Assembly: GCA_021787435.1 (NCBI GenBank)
Contig: JAJYLY010000004.1
Coordinates: 1 to 64,000 of the forward strand
DNA: 64,000 nt
Source: Pseudomonadota bacterium
GTDB lineage: Bacteria > Pseudomonadota > Gammaproteobacteria > Burkholderiales > Gallionellaceae
Direction: 5' to 3'
In this document: piece after piece, positions 17,550 to 29,500 of the stretch
How positions within the stretch are numbered: position 1 is the first letter of the stretch
How the letters are laid out: every line of letters starts with the position of its first letter
Program-made: the position numbers and the translations under genes
Notes under the pieces: model-generated
Databases searched by the model: none
Told to the model about the DNA's origin: nothing
Seen by the model: the letters and a program-made list of their open reading frames with translations, nothing else

Positions 17550-17640
17550 TGGCGGAGAAGGGGGGATTCGAACCCCCGTTGGGATATTATCCCAAACACG
17601 CTTTCCAGGCGTGCGACTTAAACCACTCATCCACCTCTCC
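17550..17640 (-). tRNA. tRNA-Ser (anticodon GGA)
   Basis: Read on the minus strand it starts GGAGAGGTGG and ends CTTCTCCGCCA with an encoded CCA. The anticodon loop CTGGAAA gives GGA. A long variable arm (TTGGGATAATATCCCAA) and the GGTTCGAATCC T-arm are typical of class II tRNA-Ser. It lies between the accessory region and core genes, with its 3' end facing the accessory side. Confidence 0.95.
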
Positions 17641-17785
17641 GAAGGGCGCGCAGAATATACCAGATTGCCCATTACTGCAAATTGTTATAGCAGATTCCGG
17701 CCGATGACCTGTGCTATATTTGACATAGTTTGATGCGCCGGTGCCAGATCGGTCAGCATCGCATAATTCACGACAAGGTTTGCAG

Positions 17786-18706
17786 ATGGATCATCAACAT
17801 ACGCATTGCGATCACGGACACCATCACCACCACGGCGATCCCAACAGCCGCGCTTTCGGGGTCGCCATTTCTTTGAATGTGCTTTACGTGCTGGTTGAGT
17901 TCGCCTACGGGCTGATCGCCAACTCCACTGCGCTGCTGGCCGATGCTGGACACAACCTTGCTGATGTTCTCGGCCTGTTGCTGGCAGGCGGTGCCGCCAT
18001 CCTCGCGCGTCGTGCACCGAGCGGACGCTACACCTACGGCCTGCGCAGCACATCGATTCTGGCAGCCCTTGCAAACGCGATGTTTCTGCTGGTCACCTGC
18101 GGCGCGATTGCATGGGAAGCCATATTGCGATTCTATGAACCGCCCGTTGTGGCTGGAATGACGGTGATCGTGGTGGCAGGTATGGGTATCGTGATCAACG
18201 GACTGTCCGCGTGGATGTTCCTGCGAGGCAGCCATGACGACATCAATGTGCGTGGAGCCTATCTGCACATGGCGGCAGATGCGGCTGTCTCACTGGGCGT
18301 GGTTGCCGCGGGTTTCATCATGCTGCTCACCGGATGGTACTGGCTGGATCCTGCAGTGAGCCTCGTGATCGTTTCGGTGATCGTGGCCGGTACCTGGAGC
18401 CTGCTGCGCGAGTCTGTGCAACTGGCCCTGAGCGCTGTGCCTGCTCACATCGATCTGCCCGAGATCGATGCGTATCTGCGCTCCTGCAAGGGTGTTTCCG
18501 ACATTCACGATCTGCACATCTGGGGAATGAGTACTACCGAGAGTGCGCTGACCGTGCATCTCGTGATGCCGGATGGCTATCCAGGAGATGAATATATGGA
18601 TGGCATCATGCACACGCTGAAGAGCAGATACTCGGTTCATCACAGCACGCTGCAGGTGGAGCTGGGCACGACAGACCACGCCTGTGCGCTGATGCCTGCG
18701 CATTGA
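17786..18706 (+). CDS. Cation diffusion facilitator (Zn/Co/Cd efflux)
   Basis: This 306-aa inner-membrane antiporter has a histidine-rich N-terminus (HCDHGHHHHHGD), six predicted membrane segments and the paired HxxxD metal sites. ADAGHNLADVLG lies in segment 2 and LHMAADAAVSLG in segment 5. The C-terminal cytoplasmic domain begins near ESVQLALSAVP and ends with HSTLQVE. It belongs to the CzcD/ZitB type. I chose ATG 17786 because ACAAGG precedes it by eight bases. The next gene begins within a few bases, so the two are probably co-transcribed. Confidence 0.92.
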   Translation: MDHQHTHCDHGHHHHHGDPNSRAFGVAISLNVLYVLVEFAYGLIANSTALLADAGHNLADVLGLLLAGGAAILARRAPSGRYTYGLRSTSILAALANAMFLLVTCGAIAWEAILRFYEPPVVAGMTVIVVAGMGIVINGLSAWMFLRGSHDDINVRGAYLHMAADAAVSLGVVAAGFIMLLTGWYWLDPAVSLVIVSVIVAGTWSLLRESVQLALSAVPAHIDLPEIDAYLRSCKGVSDIHDLHIWGMSTTESALTVHLVMPDGYPGDEYMDGIMHTLKSRYSVHHSTLQVELGTTDHACALMPAH

Positions 18707-18711
18707 TCAAG

Positions 18712-19095
18712 ATGAACGATGACATCAGGAAACTGCGCATCGACAAATGGCTCTGGGCTGCGCGTTTTTTCAAAACCCGCAGTCTCGCGGTCGATGGGAT
18801 CGAAGCAGGCCGGGTGCTAGTCAACGGCGTGCGCGTCAAACCTGCCAAGACGGTGGGCGAAGGGGATAGGCTGGAAATACGCATAGGCCGGTATCAGTTC
18901 GATGTCGAGGTGCTGGGCATATCCGACAAGCGTGGCCCCGCATCGGCGGCACAGAAGCTCTACCGTGAAAGCGATGAAAGCCGCGAGCGGCGTGCGCTGC
19001 TTGCGGAACAGCTCAAAGCTGAACAGCCCGCCTTCAGGGGCAGGCCTACCAAGCGCGACCGCCGCTTGATTGAAGAGTTCAGGCGTGGCAGATAA
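18712..19095 (+). CDS. hslR: Hsp15-like S4-domain ribosome-associated protein
   Basis: This protein of about 127 aa has an S4 RNA-binding domain at the N-terminus (RIDKWLWAARFFKTRSLAVDGIEAG, then VLVNG and VKPAKTVGEGD). A basic tail ends in KRDRRLIEEFRRGR. Hsp15 binds stalled 50S subunits that carry a nascent peptidyl-tRNA. A TTG at 18703 overlapping the transporter stop is an alternative start. ATG 18712 fits the family N-terminus better. The tail overlaps the next gene by 11 bp. Confidence 0.88.
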   Translation: MNDDIRKLRIDKWLWAARFFKTRSLAVDGIEAGRVLVNGVRVKPAKTVGEGDRLEIRIGRYQFDVEVLGISDKRGPASAAQKLYRESDESRERRALLAEQLKAEQPAFRGRPTKRDRRLIEEFRRGR

Positions 19096-19588
19096 GCGGG
19101 CAAGATGGCGCAGGTACGCGTTCGAGGCACTGCTATTCGTGCTCATCGTCGCAGGCATCCGCGCATGGCAGCAACGCGACATGGCAAACGGCGCAGCACC
19201 TTTGCTGCAGGGCACGACGATTGAGGGTCTTCCCTATGCATTGCCCGCGCACCCTTCAAAACCTGTGCTGGTGCATTTCTGGGCAATTTGGTGCCCGATC
19301 TGCCGAACCGACCAAGGCACGATAGATGCCATTGCGAAGGATTACCCGAACACCATCACCGTTGCAATGCAAAGCGGCAGCCGCCAGGAGGTAATGAACC
19401 ACATGCGCGGGCAGAGGCTGGGCTTTAGGGTGCTGAACGATCCGGACGGGCGCATTTCGCATGCGTGGGGCGTGAACGCGGTGCCTGCCAGCTTCATTAT
19501 TTCGCCGGATGGAAAAATCCGTTTCATAGAAGTCGGCTATACGACAGGCACAGGCTTGAGGCTTAGGCTCTGGCTCGCCGCACTCTAG
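19085..19588 (+). CDS. TlpA/ResA-like membrane-anchored thioredoxin
   Basis: This protein of about 167 aa has a single N-terminal membrane anchor (YAFEALLFVLIVAGI). A thioredoxin fold with a CPIC active site (Cys70, Cys73) in LVHFWAIWCPIC and a cis-proline loop (NAVPASFII) follows. It is a periplasmic disulfide oxidoreductase, probably reducing. I chose GTG 19085. A TTG at 19070 would add five residues inside hslR. It lies just upstream of the N-ATPase operon with a 51-bp gap, so read-through is possible. Its client proteins cannot be read from the sequence. Confidence 0.82.
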   Translation: MADKRARWRRYAFEALLFVLIVAGIRAWQQRDMANGAAPLLQGTTIEGLPYALPAHPSKPVLVHFWAIWCPICRTDQGTIDAIAKDYPNTITVAMQSGSRQEVMNHMRGQRLGFRVLNDPDGRISHAWGVNAVPASFIISPDGKIRFIEVGYTTGTGLRLRLWLAAL

Positions 19589-19615
19589 TCCTGTCATCTT
19601 CGCTGTTGCAAATGA

Positions 19616-21402
<1,787 letters not shown>

Positions 21403-21410
<8 letters not shown>

Positions 21411-21708
21411 CGAACCTAGGAAACTCCATTTCATGCGCAAGGTGGGGGAACAGGAGAAGCGCAAGCTCAAGGCAAAGCAGATAGTTACCATCTGGTCCGG
21501 CCTTGGCATGATGGGGCTGGTAGGCTGGTCCGTGGCCGTGCCCACTTTGCTGGGCACGGCGCTGGGCATCTGGCTGGACAGGAACTACCCGGGCATGCAT
21601 TCATGGACGCTTGCACTTTTGATTGCGGGTCTTGCGATAGGCTGTTTGAATGCGTGGCACTGGGTAGCGAAAGAAAATCGGGAAATTCATACAGGGGAAA
21701 GGAAATGA
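21403..21708 (+). CDS. atpQ: N-ATPase AtpQ (AtpI-like membrane protein)
   Basis: This 101-aa protein starts at GTG 21403, inside the end of atpC. A basic N-terminus (KVGEQEKRKLKAK) precedes two membrane helices (IWSGLGMMGLVGWSVAVPTLLG and SWTLALLIAGLAIGCLNAW). It resembles AtpI, which helps assemble the c-ring or import Mg2+. AtpQ is specific to N-ATPase operons. Its TGA overlaps the atpR start (ATGA). Confidence 0.88.
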
Positions 21709-21980
21709 ACGCATCTTTGATCTTTTCGCTGACTTTGGGCGTTGCACTGGGGCTGTTTTTTTTCGGCGGCCTCTGGTGGACGGTGCAAAAAGGGTTAGCT
21801 TCAAGCCGACCTGCGCTCTGGTTCATGAGCAGCCTGTTGTTGCGCAGCGCAGTGGTATTGTGCGGATTTTATTTTGTGGCCGACAGCGACTGGAAACGGC
21901 TGGCAGCCTGTCTTTTGGGATTTATCATCGCGCGTTTCATCGCGATCCGGCTGCCGGCAGGAGCGGAACATGCACCTTAG
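21705..21980 (+). CDS. atpR: N-ATPase AtpR membrane protein
   Basis: This 91-aa protein has three predicted membrane helices (IFSLTLGVALGLFFFGGLWW, PALWFMSSLLLRSAVVLCGF and WKRLAACLLGFIIARFIA). AtpR is found only in N-ATPase operons and is proposed to form a complex with AtpQ. The start ATG overlaps the atpQ stop by four bases, and the end overlaps atpB by 11 bp. Confidence 0.9.
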   Translation: MNASLIFSLTLGVALGLFFFGGLWWTVQKGLASSRPALWFMSSLLLRSAVVLCGFYFVADSDWKRLAACLLGFIIARFIAIRLPAGAEHAP

Positions 21981-22644
21981 TTCGGACGAGGTCATCTTCT
22001 GGCAGCACGGTTTTTTCAAGCTCAACCTCACGATACTGACGACATGGGGCCTGATGCTGGCGCTGGTTGTCATCGCAAGACTCATCACGAAGAGGCTGTC
22101 AGATGGCATGCATGTCTCACGCGCTCAGAACCTGCTTGAAATCATTGTGAGCGTAACCAGCAAACAGATAGAGGAAGTGGGCTTAACGCACCCGCAAAAG
22201 TATCTGGGATTTCTGGGGACACTTTTCATTTTTATCGCGCTTTCAAACCTGTGCACGATCTTTCCGGGTTACGAGCCGCCGACAGGATCGCTCTCGACTA
22301 CTGCGGCACTGGCGATCTGCGTGTTCATTGCAGTGCCGCTGTTCGGCATCATGGAGAACGGTCCTGGAGATTATCTCAGGTCGTATCTTAAGCCGACTAT
22401 GCTGATGCTGCCATTCAACATCATAGGCGAACTGTCGCGCACGCTTGCGCTGGCCATCCGGCTTTTCGGCAACATCATGAGCGGTTCAATGGTCATCGCG
22501 ATTCTGTTGACCGTCACGCCTTTCATTTTTCCGGTGCTGATGAGCATGCTGGGCCTCTTGACGGGTCTCGTGCAGGCCTACATTTTCACCATACTTGCCA
22601 CGGTATACATCGCGGCGGCAACCAGAGCCAGGGAGGAGGCATGA
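21970..22644 (+). CDS. atpB: N-ATPase a subunit
   Basis: This 224-aa membrane stator subunit carries the essential arginine in helix 5 (LSRTLALAIRLFGNIMSG), along with the usual loop LPFNIIGE. About five or six helices are visible. It forms the ion half-channels facing the c-ring. ATG 21970 lies within the end of atpR with GGAGCGG upstream. The N-terminus is short compared with housekeeping a subunits, as is usual for N-ATPases. Confidence 0.94.
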   Translation: MHLSSDEVIFWQHGFFKLNLTILTTWGLMLALVVIARLITKRLSDGMHVSRAQNLLEIIVSVTSKQIEEVGLTHPQKYLGFLGTLFIFIALSNLCTIFPGYEPPTGSLSTTAALAICVFIAVPLFGIMENGPGDYLRSYLKPTMLMLPFNIIGELSRTLALAIRLFGNIMSGSMVIAILLTVTPFIFPVLMSMLGLLTGLVQAYIFTILATVYIAAATRAREEA

Positions 22645-22647
22645 ACC

Positions 22648-22926
22648 ATGGATAGCGCAACACTCATTGCAATGGCGTCCGTCATCACGGCGGGGCTCAC
22701 GATCGCGATAGGGGGGATAGGGCCAGCATTGGGCGAAGGCCGCGCAGTCTCGACCGCGTTGAGTTCACTTGCGCAGCAGCCGGATGCAGCCAGCACTATC
22801 ACCCGGACCCTGTTTGTGGGGCTGGCGATGATAGAGTCGATTGCGATCTACTGCTTCGTGGTCGCGATGATACTCATCTTTGCCAACCCTTTCTGGAATC
22901 ACGTGATCGCAGCGGCAGCAAAATAA
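22648..22926 (+). CDS. atpE: N-ATPase c subunit with two carboxylates
   Basis: This 92-aa hairpin protein forms the rotor ring. Helix 1 has GPALGEGRA with Glu30. Helix 2 has MIESIAIYCF with Glu63 followed by Ser64. Ordinary H+-type c subunits have one carboxylate in helix 2. Sodium-type rings add Gln or Glu in helix 1 and a Ser/Thr after the main Glu. The pattern here is the two-carboxylate N-ATPase type. The coupling ion (Na+ or H+) is still open, since both have been reported for such rings. Confidence 0.95.
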   Translation: MDSATLIAMASVITAGLTIAIGGIGPALGEGRAVSTALSSLAQQPDAASTITRTLFVGLAMIESIAIYCFVVAMILIFANPFWNHVIAAAAK

Positions 22927-22927
22927 C

Positions 22928-23680
22928 ATGCTGATAGACTGGTTCACCGTCATCGCGCAGATGCTCAACTTCCTCATCCTGGTATGGCTGTTGAAGCGGT
23001 TTTTGTATGCGCCGATACTCAACGCGCTCGATGCGCGCGAGAAGCGCATCGCTGCGGAGCTTGCGGGCGCCGCAGAAAAACAGGCCGAGGCTCATGCCGA
23101 GCGCGAAACATACAGGCGCAACAATGAAGCGCTGGAAGGCCAGCGCGACGAATTGCTGCGCCAGGCGACAGCAGAGGCAGCCGCATTGCGCGAGAAGCTG
23201 ATGGCAGAGGCGAGAAGCGATGCGGAGAGCCTGCAGGCGAAGAACCGGCAGCAGATAAATGACGAGTATCAGTCGCTGACGAGAGAGATTGCAAGGCGCA
23301 CCCAGGCAAGTGTGTTTGCGATTGCGAAAAAGACGCTTGCCGATCTTGCGGATGCCGATCTTGAAGAACGCATGGTGAATGTGTTCATCAAGCGTCTTGA
23401 GGCGATGGACGATGAGGAAAAGCAGCGCCTATCCGTTATGCTCTCATCAGTGTTGGTGAAGAGCGCGTTTGAATTGCCTAAACCCTTGCGTGCCAGGATA
23501 GAAGAGGCGGTCAGGGGATTTACGGCCGCGGGGATAAGTTATGAGATTGTGCCCGAACTTGCCTCCGGCATCGAGCTCATCGTGCATGGCCAGAAAATCG
23601 CGTGGAGCATCAATGATCACCTGAGCTTGCTGGAACAGGAAGTCAACGCGCTGTTTAAGAGCGGGATCGGACGGGCATGA
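22928..23680 (+). CDS. atpF: N-ATPase b subunit with delta-like C-terminus
   Basis: This 250-aa protein has an N-terminal membrane helix ([20 protein letters not shown]) and a long charged helix (about 30-150) typical of b subunits. The C-terminal region continues (about 165-245, [15 protein letters not shown] and [17 protein letters not shown]), resembling the C-terminal part of the delta subunit. No separate delta gene exists in the operon, as is the rule for N-ATPases. This fusion should act as the whole peripheral stalk. It overlaps atpA by four bases. Confidence 0.92.
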   Translation: MLIDWFTVIAQMLNFLILVWLLKRFLYAPILNALDAREKRIAAELAGAAEKQAEAHAERETYRRNNEALEGQRDELLRQATAEAAALREKLMAEARSDAESLQAKNRQQINDEYQSLTREIARRTQASVFAIAKKTLADLADADLEERMVNVFIKRLEAMDDEEKQRLSVMLSSVLVKSAFELPKPLRARIEEAVRGFTAAGISYEIVPELASGIELIVHGQKIAWSINDHLSLLEQEVNALFKSGIGRA

Positions 23681-25185
23681 TGAGCCTGCAGTCTTTATTT
23701 GATCATGCCTTTGAAGATATCAGCAGGGCGCAGGAAAATCTTGTGCCGCAATTGAAGGCGAAGGAGACCGGGACTGTCGTCAGTCTTTCCACCGGCATTG
23801 CCAGAGTTTCCGGCCTGCCGGGTGTGGGCTTCGAGGAAGTGCTTAAATTTCCCGGCGATCTTTACGGCATCGCATTCAATATCGATGAAGACGAGATCGG
23901 TGCGGTTCTGCTAGGCGATTACTGGCAGCTGCATGCGGGTGCAGAGGTCGAACGGCGCGGGCATGTGATGGATGTGCCGGTGGGATTTGGTCTTGTCGGT
24001 CGCGTGGTGAATCCGCTCGGGCGGCCGCTGGACGAAAAGGGCGAAGTGATCTTCGACAGGCGTCTGCCGATAGAGCGGCCCGCTCCCCACATCATGGACA
24101 GATCTCCTGTCACCGTTCCCCTGCAAACCGGCATCAAGGTAATCGATGCGCTGGTGCCGATCGGGCGGGGCCAGCGCGAACTAATACTGGGGGACAGGCA
24201 GACCGGCAAGACCGCGATCGCGATCGACACGATCCTGAACCAGCGCGACGTGCTGTGTGTGTATTGTGCGATCGGGCAGCGCGCTTCCGCCGTGGCAAGG
24301 ACGATCGCCAGCCTGCGCGAGAACGGCGCGATGGAATATACCGTGGTCGTGGTGACTGAAGGCAACGATCCGCCGGGGCTGACCTATATCGCGCCTTATG
24401 CTGCGACCAGTATTGCCGAGCATTTCATGGAAGCGGGGCGAGATGTGCTGATCGTGTATGACGACCTGACCAATCATGCGCGCGCTTATCGCGAACTCTC
24501 GCTTCTGCTCAGGCGTCCGCCGGGACGTGAAGCCTTTCCCGGCGATATCTTCTACATACACTCAAGGCTGCTTGAGCGCGCAACGCATCTCCTGGAAGAG
24601 CTGGGCGGCGGGTCGCTGACCGCCTTGCCCATCATCGAGACCGAGGCGCAGAATATTGCCGCCTACATTCCGACCAATCTGATCTCGATCACCGACGGGC
24701 AGATATATCTCTCGCCCAAACTGTTCGAGCTTGGCCTTCTGCCCGCGGTCGATGTCGGAAAATCCGTCTCAAGGGTGGGCGGCAAGGCACAGCGGCCGGC
24801 TTATCTTGCAGTGGCGGGCGATCTGAAGCTCGCCTATGCGCAATTCGAGGAGCTGGAAACCTTTGCCCGTTTCGGCACCAAGCTGGACGAGGGCACACGC
24901 AAGATCATCGGACATGGCAGGCGCATCCGAAGCTGTCTCATGCAGCCCGAGTTTTCGCCAGTTGCTGTGCCGGCGCAGATTATGGTTCTGCTGGCATTGA
25001 CGGCAGGACTTTTTGACAACGTGCCGGTGGACAGGATGCGCGATGCGGAGCTTGCGCTTTACAAGGCGGATATCCCCGGGGATATCGTCAAGCGGCTATT
25101 CTCTGCCGAGAAGCTTGAGAATCATGATCGCGAAACGGTATTGCAGGTCGCGCGCAATGTGCTTGTTCAATTTCAGACAGCATGA
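23677..25185 (+). CDS. atpA: N-ATPase alpha subunit
   Basis: This 502-aa non-catalytic nucleotide-binding subunit has Walker A in [15 protein letters not shown]. The Walker B region ([18 protein letters not shown]) precedes the arginine-finger segment ([13 protein letters not shown]). Its ATG overlaps the atpF stop (ATGA), and its own stop overlaps atpG in the same way. The N-terminal helix is shorter than in housekeeping alpha, consistent with a different stalk. Confidence 0.96.
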   Translation: MMSLQSLFDHAFEDISRAQENLVPQLKAKETGTVVSLSTGIARVSGLPGVGFEEVLKFPGDLYGIAFNIDEDEIGAVLLGDYWQLHAGAEVERRGHVMDVPVGFGLVGRVVNPLGRPLDEKGEVIFDRRLPIERPAPHIMDRSPVTVPLQTGIKVIDALVPIGRGQRELILGDRQTGKTAIAIDTILNQRDVLCVYCAIGQRASAVARTIASLRENGAMEYTVVVVTEGNDPPGLTYIAPYAATSIAEHFMEAGRDVLIVYDDLTNHARAYRELSLLLRRPPGREAFPGDIFYIHSRLLERATHLLEELGGGSLTALPIIETEAQNIAAYIPTNLISITDGQIYLSPKLFELGLLPAVDVGKSVSRVGGKAQRPAYLAVAGDLKLAYAQFEELETFARFGTKLDEGTRKIIGHGRRIRSCLMQPEFSPVAVPAQIMVLLALTAGLFDNVPVDRMRDAELALYKADIPGDIVKRLFSAEKLENHDRETVLQVARNVLVQFQTA

Positions 25186-26051
25186 GCGAAACGGTCGAAA
25201 GCCTGCACCACAAGATTGACAGCGCGGCTGAGCTTGGTTCCGTGGTTCGCACCATGAAGGCGCTGGCCGCTTCCAGCATCGCACAGTATGAGCGTGCAGT
25301 GATCTCACTGGACGATTATTATCGGACCGTGGAGCTTGGGCTGGTCGCCTGCCTGCGTCGGCAGGGGCAGGTGAAGGTTCATCGGGTTCATCCGAAAAGG
25401 CTCTGCGCAGTGGTTTTCGGTTCCGATCAGGGACTGGTCGGTCAATACAACGAGGTGCTGGCTGATTTTGTCGCGGCGCAGTTAAAGGACAATGCGATGG
25501 AGAAGCATGTTTTCGTGGTCGGCGAACGTATTCAGGGATATCTGGCTGATTTTGAGGTCGATGCCAGTTTTGCAGTACCGAATTCGATTTCAGCGATCAC
25601 CGGGGCGACAGGACACATCCTCTCCGCTATCGAGGTGGGTGCTTCGGATCAGGTATATCTTTTTCACAATCGGCCCAAATCAGGATCGGTCTATGAGCCC
25701 GTGATGCAGCGGATGTTGCCGCTGGACGAGGCATGGCAGGGCGAACTGGCAAGGCAGAAATGGCCTACGAAAAATCTGCCCGAAGTGGTCGGAGAAGGCA
25801 CGCTGGAGGCACTCATACGCGAATATCTTTTCATCTCGCTGTTTCGCGCCTCGACCGAATCGCTGGCAAGCGAGAATGCGGCGCGACTCAACGCGATGCG
25901 GCGCGCAGAAAAAAATATCGATGAGCTGCTGGACGAATTGAACCAGGATTTCCATCGCCTGCGCCAGACAGGCATAGACGAAGAGCTCTTCGACGTGATC
26001 GCGGGTTACGAATTGCTGGCCCAGTCAGGCGGGATTAAGCGAGGGGCCTAG
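25182..26051 (+). CDS. atpG: N-ATPase gamma subunit
   Basis: This 289-aa central-shaft subunit has two terminal coiled-coil helices ([20 protein letters not shown] at the start and [20 protein letters not shown] near the end) around a Rossmann-like middle. It is the last gene of the operon. Its 3' end overlaps the convergent phosphopantetheinyl transferase gene by 27 bp, so the two units terminate into each other and no separate terminator is visible. Confidence 0.92.
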   Translation: MSETVESLHHKIDSAAELGSVVRTMKALAASSIAQYERAVISLDDYYRTVELGLVACLRRQGQVKVHRVHPKRLCAVVFGSDQGLVGQYNEVLADFVAAQLKDNAMEKHVFVVGERIQGYLADFEVDASFAVPNSISAITGATGHILSAIEVGASDQVYLFHNRPKSGSVYEPVMQRMLPLDEAWQGELARQKWPTKNLPEVVGEGTLEALIREYLFISLFRASTESLASENAARLNAMRRAEKNIDELLDELNQDFHRLRQTGIDEELFDVIAGYELLAQSGGIKRGA

Positions 26052-26570
26052 TGCGACAGCCATCCTGTAGCCGTCGATCTGCGTGCATTCCAAAAGATCA
26101 CACGCGGCATATGCCTTCTTTCTGCGCTCATCGATCTCGCCAAGCGGCAAGCCCAAGGCCTTGCAGCAGGCCTCCATCTCCGCCCAAGCCTGCGCAAAAC
26201 CGGCATCGCTGGTCGCAGTGGATGACGGCAGGTAAAGTCTGGCCAGCGCATCGATTTCAGGCATAGGCTCTATCCTGACGATGTCCACCCCCAGCGGTCT
26301 TTCGCATGAGAAGCCGATCAGCGCCTTGTCTGCCGCATAACTCAGGCTGACATGAATGTTGCCCTGTGCAAGCTTGGGGCCGTGCGGTGTTTCGACAAGT
26401 TCAGTCGCGTTTAGAAGGCGAGCGGCTGTTTTTTTAATAACTTCCCTTGCAAGTATTCCGGCCTCAGCCCTTGGCGTGGTCAGGGGCAGCTCGAGCAGGG
26501 TCAGCGCAATGCCATTGCCATCAAAGCAGATCGGGCAGTCCGGCCAGGTCATAATAACCTTGACGTTCAT
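26025..26570 (-). CDS. 4'-phosphopantetheinyl transferase
   Basis: This 181-aa protein attaches the phosphopantetheine arm to carrier domains. The GVDIVRIE motif (Asp96) and the WAEMEACCKALG motif (Glu131, Glu133, Lys137) are visible, along with HVSLSYAAD upstream. In the canonical W-x2-K-E-A-x2-K motif the first Lys is Met132 here. The gene starts three bases after the stop of the Pls-type synthetase, so it very likely activates that enzyme's thiolation domain. Its length is in the small class of the superfamily. Confidence 0.87.
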   Translation of the reverse strand: MNVKVIMTWPDCPICFDGNGIALTLLELPLTTPRAEAGILAREVIKKTAARLLNATELVETPHGPKLAQGNIHVSLSYAADKALIGFSCERPLGVDIVRIEPMPEIDALARLYLPSSTATSDAGFAQAWAEMEACCKALGLPLGEIDERRKKAYAACDLLECTQIDGYRMAVALGPSLNPA

Positions 26571-26573
26571 GAC

Positions 26574-29500
26574 TCAAGCCCAGGGTTCGGCTGGCGAGCC
26601 TGTCCAGCGTGTTCCTCCGGGTATGTTCTCGCCCTTCAATATCAGGGTGAGCGGGCCAAGCGTTGCGCCATCGCCGATGTGTGCGCCATACAGGATGATG
26701 GTGCGCGGGCCGACGGTGACGCCGCGGCCTATGCTCACCTCGCCTATCTTCATGATGCGGTCTTCAAATAGATGGGTTTGAGGGCCGCTCCAGCCGTTGA
26801 GTGCTGCGTAATCGCCTATGCTCACGCAGTCGAATTCGGTGAGGAAGGTGGTGTCCATGTAGATGCCCTTGCCCATTTTGCAGCCCAGGAGCCGCATGCA
26901 GGGCGGAAGCATCGGGGTGCCGCGCAAGAAGTCCACGAAATTGGGCACGGCGATGGACTCGTAAAGATTCGTGATCGCTTCACTTCCCCATACAAATGCG
27001 GTCCACATGGGCACCGAACGTACCTTGTAGCGGCCGATAACCAGCCACTTCAACAGAACGACGAAGAGAAAAGAGCCCACGCCATAGAGGAATCCTGCCA
27101 GCGAAAGCGCAATCAGAGTGTCCCAGAGCAGTCCCGCGCTTGCCAGCGGCATCACCAATGCGACCGTGAGATAGCCTACCGCGATCACTACCGCCATTGG
27201 CATCACTATACGCAAGCCTTCCACGATGCCGCGGCTTATGCGTCGCAACGGGCTGGGTTGAAAGGTGAGCCTATTGTCGTATCCTTCGAACTGCTCACGC
27301 GCTGGTAGTATGATGGGCAGATTGCCTACCCAGGTGTCACCGGGCTTCATGCGGTCGTTTTCAGGCACGCTGGATTGCACGCCGATCAGCACATCGTCAG
27401 GCAGTATGCTGCCGTCCGGCACGAAAGCACCGTTTCCAAGAAAGGTGCGGTTGCCGATGACAGTAGGGCGCAGACTCATCCAGCCGCCTTCGATGCGTTC
27501 ATCGCCCAGCATCACGCCATCTGCGACGAAGCTGTCAGTGCCTATGGTCAGCATGTCAGGCACCACGCCTAGAGCCGTTGAAATTTCTGTGCCTTTGCCC
27601 ACGCGGGCACCGAGCAGGCGATACCACCAAGGCGCATATACAGTGGCGTAAAGGCCGTGCAGCGCAAACAGACTGGACTCCTGTATCTGATTGCTAAGCC
27701 ACTTGCTGAAATACACCCTGCTGTGAACCGACCAACTGCCCTCCTTGAGCCTCGGCAACACGAGATAGCGAAAACCGGTCGAAGCCAGTATGGTGGCGAT
27801 CACCAGCACCGCGCTGGCCGGTATGGAGAGGATCAGATAGGTAAAAAAGGCGCTGAAAGGGGCGACATGCGCGTCAGCGATGTTCAGCCAGCGGCCGTCC
27901 AGCCAGTCGATCAGGATGAAGCTCGGAAACACCGGCAGGAAAAATACGATCGCAACCAGATTTGCGCCTAGGAAATAAAACAGCGCTTCCATCGCTGTGC
28001 GCAAGTCCGAGACCGACACGCGCGGTCTTCTGGAGCGGATGTCCACATCGGCTGCAAAATGCGCGGGAGCTCCCTCCCAGCGCTTTGCATCCGGTACATG
28101 CTGTCCGGCAGACAGCGAAGACAGCCCGCCCAGATGTGCATAGTCGCCCATGGAACTGTCGCCTTCCATCACTGCATATGAGTCGACGACGGCCTCATCG
28201 CCTATGCTGATGCTGCCCATGATCAGTTCATTTCCCTCGACTCTGACGTTTTCCAGGTTTACTGAGGAGCCTATGGAGACGCCGTTTCCTATCTCAAGCA
28301 GGTCGGGAGCGCGTATCGACAATGCGCCTATCAGCGTGTCGCGTCCGACTTTGGCGCCAAGCGCCCTGAGGTACATCGCATTGAGCGATGAGCCGGACAA
28401 AAGATGTCGCGGCGGAACCTCGCAAATCCGGTCTGCCAGCCACCAGCGAAAATACATGACGCCCCACAGCGGGTAACGTCCGGCTTTGGCTCTGCCTATG
28501 ATCAGCCATTTTGCCGCGATGGCGAAAAAGAAGCTGCCGACATTGGCAATGAGGTAAACGAGCAAGGATGCGAAAATGGCGCGCGACATGGTGTCGCCCG
28601 GGTCGCCTGTGAAATAGTGATAGGTGAAAAAGGGTGACAGCCATTGTGCCATTTTGAGGCATACCAGAGGCGGGATGACAGTCGCCTGGGCCAGGCTGCA
28701 CAGAATGCGGCGCAGCCTGGGCGTTTCAGCGATGTTGATAACGATGTCTTCAGATGACAACTGCTTCTTCGTTAGCGCATGGGCAATCAGGCCCAGTTGG
28801 CGTTGCGAGTAAATGTCGTGAACCGTTGCGTTGGCAAAGCGCGCATCCTCGCGCAGATGCGACACCAGGCGTGCTGCAAGCAGGGAATGTCCGCCGAGAT
28901 CTGCAAAAAAATCTGCCGAGCGTTTTAACGCCTGTCCGGGAAAAAGGTGATGTAGGGCGGCAAACAATGCGGCTTCGGCGTCATTCTCTGGCATGTCTGA
29001 TTCGGAAGTCATGCCGGCATCTGTCAGTTCCAGCGCGCGCAGCGCCTTGCGGTCTATCTTGCCTGAGGTCAGTCGCGGCATCATCTGTACGGATTCGAAG
29101 CGTGCTGGCACCATATAGGGCGGCAGCTTTTCGACAAGGCTTCTGCGCAGACCGGCAGGCGATGTTTTCGCATGAGCGACAAAATAGGCGATGAGCTGCT
29201 CCACCCCGTCCACTTCCTTCATAATCACGGCCGCCGTTGCAATGCCATGCTCTTTGGCGAGCACGGCCTCGATTTCTCCCAGTTCGACACGAAAGCCGCG
29301 GATTTTGACCTGGTCATCGACGCGGCCCAGGCAATGGACATTGCCGGATTCATCGATGCGCGCCAGATCGCCTGTGCGATACAGGCGCGCTTCATGACTC
29401 CCTTCGGCATAGGGGTTGGAAAGAAATTTTTCCGCGGTGAGATCAGAGCGGCCGAGATATCCTTTCGCGACACCGGGCCCCGTGATGCAAAGCTCGCCTG

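Noticed and set aside
17409..17672. 87-codon minus-strand ORF
   Set aside because: It is the translation of the tRNA-Ser gene (the SERWMSGLSRTPGKRVWDN-type artefact).
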